A DNA stretch of 7,115 nt, taken from NCBI GenBank assembly GCA_025965815.1, contig JAOPWF010000627.1, positions 1 through 7,115 on the forward strand, in the 5' to 3' direction. A program made the translations under genes and the position numbers. The notes beneath the pieces were generated by a model that searched no databases, had not been told where the DNA came from, and saw nothing but the letters and a program-made list of their open reading frames with translations. Position 1 is the stretch's first letter. Every line of letters begins with the position of its first letter. Source of the stretch: Mycobacterium sp. (GTDB lineage Bacteria; Actinomycetota; Actinomycetes; Mycobacteriales; Mycobacteriaceae). This document shows positions 1 to 7,115 of the stretch, one piece after another.

Positions 1-1037
1 CGCTTGAGCACCACCACCCCGCAGCCCTCACCGCGCACGAAGCCGTCCGCACTGGCATCAAACGCATGGCACCGACCCGTCGGCGACAGGGCACCGGCTT
101 GATCGAAACCATGAAAGACCGCCGGCGACAACAGCAGATTGACCCCCGCGGCAATGGCCAAATTGGAGTCGTGCATCCGTAGGCTCTGACACGCCAGATG
201 CACCGCCACCAGCGACGACGAACACGCCGTATCCACCGCCACCGACGGGCCACGCAGATCCAGGAAATACGAAAGCCGGTTCGCGATGATGCTCAGCGCG
301 CCGCCGGTGTTACTCCACGCATCGACTCCAGGCAGGTCGGTGGACCCCAGATACCCATACTCACTCGAACATGCCCCGATGAATACCCCCGTCTGCGAGC
401 GGCGCAGAGAACTCGCTGGAATTCCCGCGTACTCCAAGGCCTCCCAAGCCACTTCCAGCAGCAGACGCTGCTGAGGGTCCATCTTGGCGGCTTCGCGGAG
501 GGAGATCTCGAAGAACTCCGCATCGAAAGCGTCGAGGTCTTTCAGAAACGAGCCCCACCGGGTTGTGCGGGCCAGGGTCGCCGCGACCTCAGGAGAGCCG
601 TCGTCGAACGGCAGCCACCGGTCAGGAGGGACCTCACTTATCGAAGAGCGACCCTCACAGAGGAACTGCCACAATGCTTCAGGCCCGTCTATATCGCCGG
701 GGAAACGACAGCCGAGCCCGATGATGGCGATCGGTTCGTCGACTGACCGTTCATGGGCCGAAACAGCCGCGTCGACTACAGATTCCGATTCGGGCGCAGT
801 GAGGAATCCGACGAGGGCGTTGACTGTGGGGTGCTGCCAGAACTCGACCGGGGAGACCGGCCGTTCGAGCAACTCGGCCAATTCGCCTGATAGCACAACC
901 GCGTCACGGGAGCCCACCCCCAGGTCGGACATCGACAGGTCGAAGTCGATCTCGTCCGGATTGCACCCGATGGTGGTGATCAGGTAGTCGACTAGCCAGA
1001 TCCTCAGTGCGGCCTCGTCCGGGACGGCCGCCGTCAT
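1..1037 (-). CDS. ppsA: PpsA-like modular type I polyketide synthase, N-terminal ACP and most of the KS domain (3' end outside the window)
   Basis: The gene starts at ATG 1037-1035 and is open to base 1, giving 345 visible residues. Residues about 8-80 form an acyl carrier protein, with the phosphopantetheine serine at S43 in [11 protein letters not shown] ketosynthase begins at [14 protein letters not shown] (101-114). It shows [10 protein letters not shown] (186-195), the active-site cysteine C272 in VDTACSSSL, and DGFVRGEG (331-338). The KS histidines and any AT, KR and terminal ACP lie beyond the window. A leading ACP before the first KS is the layout of PpsA, which receives the starter acyl chain from FadD26 and begins phthiocerol synthesis; Pks13 and Pks6 also have it. 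The sequence resembles M. tuberculosis PpsA closely as I remember it. The start codon overlaps the fadD26 stop as ATGA and no strong ribosome site precedes it, so translational coupling is likely. The KS cysteine is present, so this is a condensing domain and not a KSQ-type loading domain. Pks6-like synthases are the main alternative. Confidence 0.9.
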   Translation of the reverse strand, partial: MTAAVPDEAALRIWLVDYLITTIGCNPDEIDFDLSMSDLGVGSRDAVVLSGELAELLERPVSPVEFWQHPTVNALVGFLTAPESESVVDAAVSAHERSVDEPIAIIGLGCRFPGDIDGPEALWQFLCEGRSSISEVPPDRWLPFDDGSPEVAATLARTTRWGSFLKDLDAFDAEFFEISLREAAKMDPQQRLLLEVAWEALEYAGIPASSLRRSQTGVFIGACSSEYGYLGSTDLPGVDAWSNTGGALSIIANRLSYFLDLRGPSVAVDTACSSSLVAVHLACQSLRMHDSNLAIAAGVNLLLSPAVFHGFDQAGALSPTGRCHAFDASADGFVRGEGCGVVVLK

Positions 1038-2797
1038 GCCGAAGCGTCCAGACGCTCGAAGTCATCCGTTCCGTAACGTTCCGCACAGCTCGAACGGCGG
1101 ATCTTGCCGCTTGTCGTGATCGGAATCGAACCGGGTGCCACAAAAACAAGATCCGCGACACGCAACCGGTGGATGGTCGATATCGCGGATGTGACTTCAC
1201 GCTTGATCGAGCGGAGCATCTGCAGGTGTTCGTCGTCGGAGTTACCCCGCTTCTTGAGCTCCACGATGGCAACCAGCTGCTCCGTCCGATCGTTCGGAAC
1301 AGATATAGCCGCGACCCGTCCCCTGGTTATCTCTTGAATGGTTGCCTCGATATCGTCTGGATAGTGATTAGAACCGTCCACGATCAGCAGATCCTTTATT
1401 CGGCCGATGATGAACAATTCGCCATCGGAAATGACCCCCAGGTCGCCGGTCCTGAGCCATGGCCCTTCCGGCGTACCGACTGACGGATTGACGAGTCTTG
1501 CACCGAAGGTCGGTTCGGTTTCCTTGGGCTTCTGCCAGTAGCCCTTGGCCACGTTCTCCCCGTGAACCCAGATTTCGCCGACCTTTCCCGCCGGATTCTC
1601 GTTTCTGGTCTCGGGGTCGACGATGCGGAGAGTGGTGCAACGTGAAGTGCCGTGCCCGATCAGGTCGACGCCGCCGACGGCTTCGCTTTCGCATGGCATG
1701 GCATGGCCGCTGGACAACTTTTCGTAGTCGAATCGGACGCTCTTAGGTGAGCGGCCCCGATCGGAAGTCGCCACGTATACGGTGGCCTCCGCGAGGCCGT
1801 ACGAAGGCTTCATCGCCGCCTCCTGGAGATTGAAGCGAGCGAAGCGCTCGGTGAAGCTCTTAACGGTGGGGACGTGGACCCGTTCGCTACCGCTGATGAT
1901 CGCGAGCACGTCGCCCAGGTCAAGTCCTGCCATGTCGTCGTCAGATGTTCTTCGTGCAGCCAACTCGAAAGCGAAATTGGGTGCGGCGGAGAAGGGCCGA
2001 CCATTGGTGGCAAGCATTTGCATCCACCGGGCCGGCCGCTGCAGGAACGACAACGGGCTCATCAATACCGCGGGCTGCCCACCAATCAGGGGTGCGCACA
2101 CCCCTTTGATCAAGCCCATGTCGTGGTAGAACGGCAGCCACGACACGAAAACAGTTCCGGGCGGCGTGGATCCGCGCGAGCCCCCGAAGTAATCGGTGAA
2201 TGCCTGTTGAACATTAACGATGACGTTCTTATGCGTAACGACGACCCCTGCCGGTGTGCGGGTCGATCCCGACGTGTACTGCAGGTAGGCCGTTCTGGAA
2301 TGCATCGGCTGGGCCGGATCAAGCTGCCGGGGCGAATCCAAGTCCAGAGCATCGACCTCGATCAGGACCGGTGCACGTTCACCGGCTCCGCCTATTGCGT
2401 ATGGCACGACGTCGCTGACCGCCGAGGACGTGGTCAGAATCACTGACGGTGAGCAATCCCGCAGCACGGACGAAATTCGTTCATCGTGAACGCCGAACTG
2501 CGGCACTGGCAACGGAACCGCGATGAAGCCGGCCTGCAGTGCGCCCAGGAAGGCAACGATGTATTCGAGTCCTTGAGGGGCGAGTATGGCAGCCCGATCA
2601 CCACGGGAGCCGCAAACTCCAAGCTCGTCGGCCACGACCTGCGCCCTGCGGTGGAGTTGCTCCCACGTGAGGCTTTCGGCAAAGCCGTTCGGATCGGCCT
2701 GGTAGTCGATGAACGTGTACGCCGTGGCATCGGGCTGCCTGCTCGCCCGCTCGTGAAGCACCGCCGTGAGAGAAAACTCAGCCGTCGTAGATCCCAT
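1034..2797 (-). CDS. fadD26: FadD26-like long-chain fatty acyl-AMP ligase (FAAL)
   Basis: This is a complete 587-residue protein; mycobacterial FAALs are usually about 580-585. It belongs to the ANL adenylating superfamily. The ATP-binding loop is [10 protein letters not shown] (175-184), followed by [10 protein letters not shown] (219-228), PSYGLAEAT (331-339), RTGDLG (449-454), the hinge [11 protein letters not shown] (465-475) and catalytic K565 in [10 protein letters not shown]. The segment after the A5 motif (about 346-366, with VRFDYEKL) fits the FAAL-specific insertion that favours acyl-AMP over acyl-CoA. FadD26 of M. tuberculosis activates long-chain fatty acids and hands them to PpsA for DIM synthesis; the C-terminal region, including [12 protein letters not shown], matches it closely from memory. 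The start ATG at 2797-2795 has a GAAGGG ribosome site at 2810-2805, seven bases away. The stop overlaps the PKS start, so both should be co-transcribed. Paralogs such as FadD23, FadD28 and FadD30 share the motifs; the neighbours decide for FadD26. The acyl chain length cannot be read from sequence. Confidence 0.92.
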   Translation of the reverse strand: MGSTTAEFSLTAVLHERASRQPDATAYTFIDYQADPNGFAESLTWEQLHRRAQVVADELGVCGSRGDRAAILAPQGLEYIVAFLGALQAGFIAVPLPVPQFGVHDERISSVLRDCSPSVILTTSSAVSDVVPYAIGGAGERAPVLIEVDALDLDSPRQLDPAQPMHSRTAYLQYTSGSTRTPAGVVVTHKNVIVNVQQAFTDYFGGSRGSTPPGTVFVSWLPFYHDMGLIKGVCAPLIGGQPAVLMSPLSFLQRPARWMQMLATNGRPFSAAPNFAFELAARRTSDDDMAGLDLGDVLAIISGSERVHVPTVKSFTERFARFNLQEAAMKPSYGLAEATVYVATSDRGRSPKSVRFDYEKLSSGHAMPCESEAVGGVDLIGHGTSRCTTLRIVDPETRNENPAGKVGEIWVHGENVAKGYWQKPKETEPTFGARLVNPSVGTPEGPWLRTGDLGVISDGELFIIGRIKDLLIVDGSNHYPDDIEATIQEITRGRVAAISVPNDRTEQLVAIVELKKRGNSDDEHLQMLRSIKREVTSAISTIHRLRVADLVFVAPGSIPITTSGKIRRSSCAERYGTDDFERLDASA

Positions 2798-2927
2798 TAC
2801 CTTGCCCTTCAGGTTCTGCTTTGGGGAGTGAAAGTTCGCCGGACCATCCGTCTACCGGTGTCGCGGCAGACGCACTCGGCGACCCAACATGCCTGAGGGC
2901 CCTCCCCCCGACTTACGCGTCACGGGC

Positions 2928-2959
2928 AATATATACGCCGGATCCGGCGGCTGCGTCAG
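2928..2959 (-). promoter_or_regulatory. candidate SigA-type promoter of fadD26-ppsA
   Basis: On the minus strand CTGACG (2959-2954) lies 18 bases upstream of TATATA (2935-2930), which continues as TATATT (2933-2928). A start site near 2923 would give a leader of about 125 bases before the fadD26 ATG. The -35 box differs from TTGACA at two positions. This is the best promoter-like match I saw in front of fadD26. In M. tuberculosis the DIM operon is also transcribed from just upstream of fadD26. It is a pattern match only. Confidence 0.45.
2936..2949. repeat. perfect 14-bp palindrome inside the fadD26 promoter spacer, possible operator
   Basis: The sequence CGCCGGATCCGGCG equals its own reverse complement over 14 bases and does not extend further. 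It occupies most of the 18-base spacer between the candidate -35 and -10 boxes and abuts the -10. A repressor or activator bound here would sit directly on the polymerase site. GC-rich palindromes do arise by chance in such genomes, so the operator role is only inference. Confidence 0.3.
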
Positions 2960-3461
2960 CGAAATTAACGCAATCGAAGCTAGTTTCTTGACAAGGGACC
3001 TTTTTCGTTCCGATCGAAAGTAGCTAATCGAACGCGGGCGCTGAGATCCGTTCGTATCATAGGTAGTCGGCTAAACGCCGGGGACGAGCGCTTCCGCATC
3101 GGATGCTGCCCGCGGGTGCCCGAATGTTGCTAGTCGCCCTAAGTAGCTGGCCACAAAGTGTTGCGCGGCGATGAATCTTTGTTGCCCCGGCATGTCACCC
3201 CGCGCCCGCGAATCACGATCGGCGTATCAACGGCTGGCCTCCACCGCTCCGGATCGTTTGCAGGCAGGGCCTCAGAAGGGCCTCGTGTCGCCTTCGCGGC
3301 CAGAGGGCCGCAACCATCCGGGAACCGTTAGGCGAAGTTTGCGCACCGGGCCCAGGAGAACGTAATCTGACCCCCGCGACAGCCAGCGTCTTCCAACCCT
3401 GCGGATCGTGGGCTAGTTACGTCGCGCGGACGCAGGACAAGGCACGCCCGCTACCACGTCG

Positions 3462-4196
3462 CTAACGTTGAGAAATTCGGTGTTCAACATCTTCGACGAG
3501 TTCGTCCGCGTTTTCAGTTACGTAGAAATGCTCACCAGACACAACGCGGATTGCGAACTCTGCCGCGGTGAACTCTGACCACGCCAGCACACTTTCGTAG
3601 TCGACTACCGCGTCGTCTGCCGCGACATACGCAAAGATGGGGCACGACACTGTTGTTCCTGGTGGACAGCTGTAACCCGAGATGGCTCCATAGCTTCGCA
3701 ATGTCCGGAGGACCGTTGCTCCGAATTGCTCGCCGATGAACTTGGAGCTGGTGCCGGTCATCTCTGTCACCATCTTCAAGAGCTCATCGTCGGAGCTTTG
3801 ATGCAGGTATTCATACCCGACGCGTCCTGGCGCGGGGGACGCTGACACGAAAAGGGCTGCGATGGGTTTGCCCTCTGATTCGAACTTGCGGGCCACCTCA
3901 AATGCGACAAGACCACCCATGCTGTGGCCGAAAAAAGCGACACGCGCATCGGATGAATATGTCGGTGCCAACATCTTGCAAATGTCATCCGCGAGTGTCG
4001 CAATGCTTGTTATGTCGGGCAGGTCATGCCGATCTGCGCGGCCGGGATACTGGACCGCGATCCGCTTTATATCTGTGGTAAACGCCCGCGAAAACGGAGC
4101 ATAGTCGGCCGCATATCCCCCGGCGTGCGGGAAGATGTACAACTTCTCCACCGCGGATGTTGGGCCGACTGAACTCTCCGGCACATCGGTGTTCAT
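3462..4196 (-). CDS. tesA: TesA-like type II thioesterase
   Basis: A 244-residue alpha/beta-hydrolase thioesterase. It opens with LYIFPHAGG (19-27) and AVQYPGR (47-53). The nucleophile is S92 in GHSMGG (90-95), with probable catalytic aspartate D194 or D195 in YVAADDAV and histidine H223 in GEHFYV, so the triad looks complete. It resembles M. tuberculosis TesA (261 residues), which is needed for DIM and PGL production and is reported to contact PpsE, presumably aiding chain release or clearing stalled synthases. The frame stays open to a TTG at 4301-4299, which would add 35 residues. I prefer ATG 4196-4194 because AAAGGAT lies six bases upstream, only 18 residues then precede the first core strand, and the TTG falls within a promoter-like element. 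The gene lies 165 bases downstream of gcvP and upstream of fadD26 on the same strand, as tesA does in the DIM locus. A related type II thioesterase of another PKS cluster is the alternative. Confidence 0.9.
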   Translation of the reverse strand: MNTDVPESSVGPTSAVEKLYIFPHAGGYAADYAPFSRAFTTDIKRIAVQYPGRADRHDLPDITSIATLADDICKMLAPTYSSDARVAFFGHSMGGLVAFEVARKFESEGKPIAALFVSASPAPGRVGYEYLHQSSDDELLKMVTEMTGTSSKFIGEQFGATVLRTLRSYGAISGYSCPPGTTVSCPIFAYVAADDAVVDYESVLAWSEFTAAEFAIRVVSGEHFYVTENADELVEDVEHRISQR

Positions 4197-4207
4197 GATG
4201 ATCCTTT
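4197..4207 (-). promoter_or_regulatory. ribosome binding site deciding the tesA start
   Basis: AAAGGAT (4207-4201) precedes ATG 4196 with six bases between the last G and the start codon. I saw no comparable purine block correctly placed for the in-frame upstream TTG at 4301, which supports the shorter 244-residue protein. Confidence 0.7.
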
Positions 4208-4283
4208 GCCGGCAGTGCGCGACCGTGATCGCGGCGGTCTCTGCGTAGGCCTCACCCGCTGTAGCCACCCCCGCGGCGATGAA

Positions 4284-4311
4284 ATTATCAGCACTGGTCA
4301 ATCATCGTCGA
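4284..4311 (-). promoter_or_regulatory. candidate tesA promoter
   Basis: On the minus strand TCGACG (4311-4306) lies 16 bases from GATAAT (4289-4284). The -10 matches TATAAT at five of six positions; the -35 matches TTGACA at four. A start near 4277 would leave a leader of about 80 bases before ATG 4196. It would let tesA be transcribed independently of gcvP, as expected if the two are unrelated in function. Confidence 0.35.
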
Positions 4312-4345
4312 TTCGGACCATTCGTGTTGCCGCAATGGGTCCAAT
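4311..4345 (-). repeat. imperfect inverted repeat after gcvP, possible terminator or operator
   Basis: Arms ATTCGGACCATT (4311-4322) and AATGGGTCCAAT (4334-4345) can pair over 11 bases with one bulge on each side, enclosing an 11-base loop. The repeat begins 17 bases past the gcvP stop in the direction of transcription. There is no following U-tract, so it is not a textbook intrinsic terminator, though mycobacterial terminators often lack one. It also touches the candidate tesA -35 box, so a protein-binding role is possible. Confidence 0.3.
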
Positions 4346-4361
4346 GTCACAACGCCTTCCG

Positions 4362-7115
4362 CTATGCGAACGCTTCCACCGGTGGGCATGAGCACACCAG
4401 ATTGCGGTCACCATATGCACCGTCGATCCGGCGCACCGGTGGCCACACCTTCGGTCGGAAGCCCGTGCCCAGCGGGTAGGCCGCCTGTTCGCGGGTGTAC
4501 GGGTGATCCCAGTCGGCGACCAGCAGGCACTCGGCGGTGTGCGGCGCCTGCCGCAGCGGGTTGTCGTCCGCGGGCCACTGACCGGCACCCACCTTGTCGA
4601 TCTCGCCCTTGATGGCGATCATCGCTTCGCAGAAGGCGTCCACCTCGGCGAGGCTCTCACTCTCGGTCGGCTCCACCATCAGGGTGCCTGCGACCGGGAA
4701 GCTCATAGTCGGAGCGTGAAAGCCGTAGTCGGCCAGCCGTTTTGCCACGTCGTCGACCGTGACACCGGTGGCCTTCGTGATACCGCGCAGATCCAGGATG
4801 CACTCGTGCGCAACCATCCCGTTCTCGCCCGTGTAGAGCACCGGGTAGTACTCGTCGAGGCGCCGGGCGATGTAGTTGGCGGACGCGATCGCCGTCAGCG
4901 AGGCCGCGCGCAGGCCAGAGGCACCCATCATCCGGATGTAGGCCCAGGTGATCGGCAGGATGGACGCCGAGCCATATGGCGCCGACGACACCGTGGCGGC
5001 ATTCGGTAGCTCGTCAGCCAGTGGGTGACCGGGCAGATAGGGCGCCAGGTGCTCGCGCACCGCGACCGGACCGACACCGGGACCGCCGCCGCCGTGCGGG
5101 ATGCAGAACGTCTTGTGCAGATTCAGGTGGCTGACGTCGCCGCCGAACCGGCCCGGCCGGGCCAGCCCGACCAGCGCGTTCAGGTTGGCGCCGTCGACGT
5201 ACACCTGACCACCCACATCGTGCACGGCCGCGCAGATGTCGGCGATGTCGTGCTCGTAGACACCGTGGGTCGAGGGATAGGTAATCATCAACGCCGACAA
5301 TCGATCTGAGTGCTGCGCGACCTTGGCGCACAGATCGTCGAGGTCGACATCACCGTTCGCCCGGCAGGCCACCACCACCACCCGCATCCCGGCCAGCGCG
5401 GCCGAGGCGGCGTTGGTGCCGTGCGCGCTGGAGGGGATCAGGCAGACGTCGCGGTGCGCCTCGCCGCGTTCCGCGTGGTACGCCCGGATGGCAAGCAGAC
5501 CCGCGTACTCCCCCTGCGAGCCGGCGTTGGGTTGCAGTGACACCGCGTCGTAGCCGGTGAGCTGGGTCAGCCACGCTTCCACATCCGCGATGAGCTTGCG
5601 CAGTCCGGGGGTATCCGACACCGGTGAGAACGGATGTTGCCGGGAGAACTCCGGCCAGGTGATCGGCTCCATCTCCGCGGCCGCGTTGAGCTTCATGGTG
5701 CACGACCCGAGCGGAATCATGCTGCGGTCCAAGGCGATGTCCTTGTCGGCCAGCGACCGCAGGTAGCGCATCATCTCAGTTTCGGTGCGGTACCGGGTGA
5801 AGGCCGGGTGGGTCAGGAAGACCGACGTTCGGGTGGCAAGGTCGCGGCCGGCATAGGCCGGACCGCCGTTCGCCGCGCTTGAGCCGTCTGTGGTCACCGT
5901 TGCGGCTCCGAATGCCGCCTGCACCGCGTCGACATGCTCTGCCCTGGTGGCCTCGTCGCACGAAACGGAGACGTGGTCGTCATCGACCAGCCAGATGTTG
6001 ATGCCCCGCGCCTTGGCGTCGTCACGCACCGCAGCGGCACGCCCCGGCACCCGGGCCAGCACGGTGTCGAAGAACGAGTCGTGCACCACCTCAACGCCGG
6101 CGGCCGACAGCCCGCTCGCGATCGCCCGCGCATGGTGATGCACCCGCCGCGCGATGCCGACCAGTCCGTCGGCGCCGTGATAGCTGGCATACATCGCGGA
6201 GATGACCGCAAGCAGCACCTGCGCGGTACAGATGTTGCTGGTCGCCTTGTCCCGGCGGATGTGCTGCTCACGGGTCTGCAGCGACAAGCGATACGCAGGG
6301 GCGCCATCACTGTCTACGGACACCCCGACCAGGCGGCCGGGCAGTTGCCGGGCCTGCTTGACGTGCACCGCAAGATACCCCGCGTGCGGGCCACCGAATC
6401 CCATTGGCACACCGAAACGTTGAGCACTGCCAAAGGCCACGTCGGCGCCGATGTCGCCGGGCGGTGTGACGAGCGTCACCGCCAGCAGGTCGGCACCGAT
6501 GGCCACCAGCGCGTCACGTTCGTGGGCCTGCTCGACCAGTGCGCTCCAGTCGGCGACGGCACCGGAAGCGCCGGGAAGCTGCGCGACCACGCCGAAGAAG
6601 TCGCCGTCCGGAAGGCCGTTTCGCAGGTCGGCGGTGACGATCTCGATGCCCAGCGGCTCGGCACGGGTGGCCAGGATCGCGGCGGTCTGCCGGTAGATGT
6701 CGACGTCGACGGCCAGCCGGTTGGACTTGCCGCGTGACGCCCGGTGCATCAGCGTCATCGCCTCGGCAGCGGCCGTGCCCTCGTCGAGCATCGAGGCGTT
6801 GGCGACCTCGAGGCCGGTCAGGTCGGCGACCATGGTCTGAAAGTTCAGCAGCGCCTCAAGGCGGCCCTGGCTGATCTCCGGCTGGTAGGGGGTGTACGCG
6901 GTGTACCAGGCGGGGTTCTCCAGGATGTTGCGCAGCAGCACCGGTGGGGTCAGGGTGTCGAAGTAACCCTGCCCGATCATCGACACCGCAACGGTGTTCG
7001 TGTCGGCCAGCGCGCGCAGGTCGGTCAGCGCCTCCGCCTCGGAGGCGGCCGGCGGCAGCTGGTCGAGGCCCGGGGCGACTCCGTCGGCGGACAGCGAGTC
7101 CAGACTGCCGGCCGG
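4362..7115 (-). CDS. gcvP: glycine dehydrogenase (decarboxylating), glycine cleavage system P-protein; N-terminus outside the window
   Basis: The frame is open from base 7115 to the TAG at 4364-4362, giving 917 visible residues. GcvP is a cytoplasmic PLP enzyme that decarboxylates glycine and passes the aminomethyl group to the lipoyl arm of the H-protein, feeding one-carbon metabolism. The N-terminal half carries [25 protein letters not shown] and the C-terminal half the PLP-binding lysine K668 (codon 5114-5112) in [21 protein letters not shown], with PSTHGVYE and VDGANLNA before it. Both halves are in one chain, so this is the single-polypeptide form and not the split GcvPA/GcvPB form. The C-terminus ([11 protein letters not shown]) matches M. 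tuberculosis GcvB (941 residues) as I recall. By that comparison roughly 40 N-terminal residues lie outside the window. A GTG at 6986-6984 is in frame but internal, because conserved family sequence continues upstream of it. The coding DNA is clearly richer in GC than tesA next to it. No other glycine cleavage gene is visible. Confidence 0.97.
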   Translation of the reverse strand, partial: PAGSLDSLSADGVAPGLDQLPPAASEAEALTDLRALADTNTVAVSMIGQGYFDTLTPPVLLRNILENPAWYTAYTPYQPEISQGRLEALLNFQTMVADLTGLEVANASMLDEGTAAAEAMTLMHRASRGKSNRLAVDVDIYRQTAAILATRAEPLGIEIVTADLRNGLPDGDFFGVVAQLPGASGAVADWSALVEQAHERDALVAIGADLLAVTLVTPPGDIGADVAFGSAQRFGVPMGFGGPHAGYLAVHVKQARQLPGRLVGVSVDSDGAPAYRLSLQTREQHIRRDKATSNICTAQVLLAVISAMYASYHGADGLVGIARRVHHHARAIASGLSAAGVEVVHDSFFDTVLARVPGRAAAVRDDAKARGINIWLVDDDHVSVSCDEATRAEHVDAVQAAFGAATVTTDGSSAANGGPAYAGRDLATRTSVFLTHPAFTRYRTETEMMRYLRSLADKDIALDRSMIPLGSCTMKLNAAAEMEPITWPEFSRQHPFSPVSDTPGLRKLIADVEAWLTQLTGYDAVSLQPNAGSQGEYAGLLAIRAYHAERGEAHRDVCLIPSSAHGTNAASAALAGMRVVVVACRANGDVDLDDLCAKVAQHSDRLSALMITYPSTHGVYEHDIADICAAVHDVGGQVYVDGANLNALVGLARPGRFGGDVSHLNLHKTFCIPHGGGGPGVGPVAVREHLAPYLPGHPLADELPNAATVSSAPYGSASILPITWAYIRMMGASGLRAASLTAIASANYIARRLDEYYPVLYTGENGMVAHECILDLRGITKATGVTVDDVAKRLADYGFHAPTMSFPVAGTLMVEPTESESLAEVDAFCEAMIAIKGEIDKVGAGQWPADDNPLRQAPHTAECLLVADWDHPYTREQAAYPLGTGFRPKVWPPVRRIDGAYGDRNLVCSCPPVEAFA

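Larger units (their letters stand above)
2798..3461. other. 664-base intergenic region between tesA and fadD26 with no convincing gene
   Basis: Both strands were scanned. The longest open stretches (plus strand 3171-3365, minus strand 3193-3071) are short, give proteins I cannot relate to any family, and have weak or no ribosome sites. The tesA-fadD26 gap of M. tuberculosis carries the annotated small gene Rv2929; I could not recognise a counterpart here. The stretch holds the candidate fadD26 promoter and its palindrome, three ATCGAA copies (2973-2978, 3013-3018, 3027-3032), a tandem pair of AGGGCCTC (3266-3273, 3277-3284), and a 6-bp GCGGCC stem with an AGAG loop (3296-3311). No insertion sequence, tRNA or clear terminator was seen. 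It is probably mainly regulatory leader and promoter DNA. Confidence 0.6.

Noticed and set aside
2988..2993. TTGACA on the plus strand, a perfect -35 box
   Set aside because: No -10-like hexamer at 16-18 bases downstream, and no plus-strand gene for it to serve.
3071..3193. 40-codon minus-strand ORF with a weak GGGG ribosome-like block
   Set aside because: Too short to judge, with many A-ending codons and a TTA unlike the neighbouring genes and no recognisable motif. Kept only as a candidate small peptide.
3296..3311. GCGGCC stem with AGAG loop as a tesA terminator
   Set aside because: Only six base pairs, no U-tract on either strand, and about 150 bases beyond the tesA stop.
3257..3342. 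Two TTTGC cores (3257-3261, 3338-3342) as EspR sites
   Set aside because: Neither continues into the full TTTGC[TC][GA] motif as I remember it, and two 5-mers in 660 bases are not unexpected.
3171..3365. 64-codon plus-strand ORF in the tesA-fadD26 gap
   Set aside because: No ribosome site, arginine/proline/serine-rich translation typical of noncoding high-GC DNA, no recognisable family, and it opposes all neighbouring genes.
5934..6737. 267-codon plus-strand open frame opposite gcvP
   Set aside because: It lies wholly inside the clearly real gcvP on the other strand; long antisense open frames are normal in high-GC genes.
6984..6986. GTG as the start of gcvP
   Set aside because: The frame stays open to base 7115 and the upstream residues match the N-terminal region of the family, so the GTG is an internal valine codon.

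Overview
The window comes from a mycobacterium or a close relative. All four genes read on the minus strand, have mycobacterial-type high-GC codon use, and resemble Mycobacterium tuberculosis proteins I know from memory. No database search was possible, so family names rest on visible motifs and remembered sequences. The species cannot be named.

Read in the direction of transcription (high to low coordinates), the layout is as follows. (1) 7115-4362: gcvP, the glycine cleavage P-protein, nearly complete but missing its N-terminus. (2) 4361-4197: a short gap with an imperfect inverted repeat just after the gcvP stop and a candidate promoter. (3) 4196-3462: tesA, a type II thioesterase. (4) 3461-2798: about 660 bases with no convincing gene, ending in a candidate promoter whose -35/-10 spacer contains a perfect 14-bp palindrome. 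(5) 2797-1034: fadD26-like long-chain fatty acyl-AMP ligase. (6) 1037-1: the first 345 codons of a ppsA-like modular polyketide synthase, with an N-terminal ACP followed by a ketosynthase. It overlaps fadD26 by ATGA and runs off the window.

The order tesA, gap, fadD26, ppsA matches the start of the phthiocerol dimycocerosate / phenolic glycolipid (DIM/PGL) locus of M. tuberculosis (Rv2928, Rv2929, Rv2930, Rv2931). In that pathway FadD26 activates a long-chain fatty acid as acyl-AMP and passes it to the N-terminal ACP of PpsA. PpsA to PpsE then build the phthiocerol backbone, and TesA supports the synthase, probably at chain release. The same roles are inferred here.

The genes themselves therefore belong to a known system. 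The unusual part is the setting: the lipid locus lies directly downstream of the housekeeping gene gcvP, with a visible fall in GC content at the junction. In M. tuberculosis the two loci are far apart. This suggests that the lipid locus was inserted or moved here. I found no RNA gene, CRISPR array, insertion sequence or attachment site.
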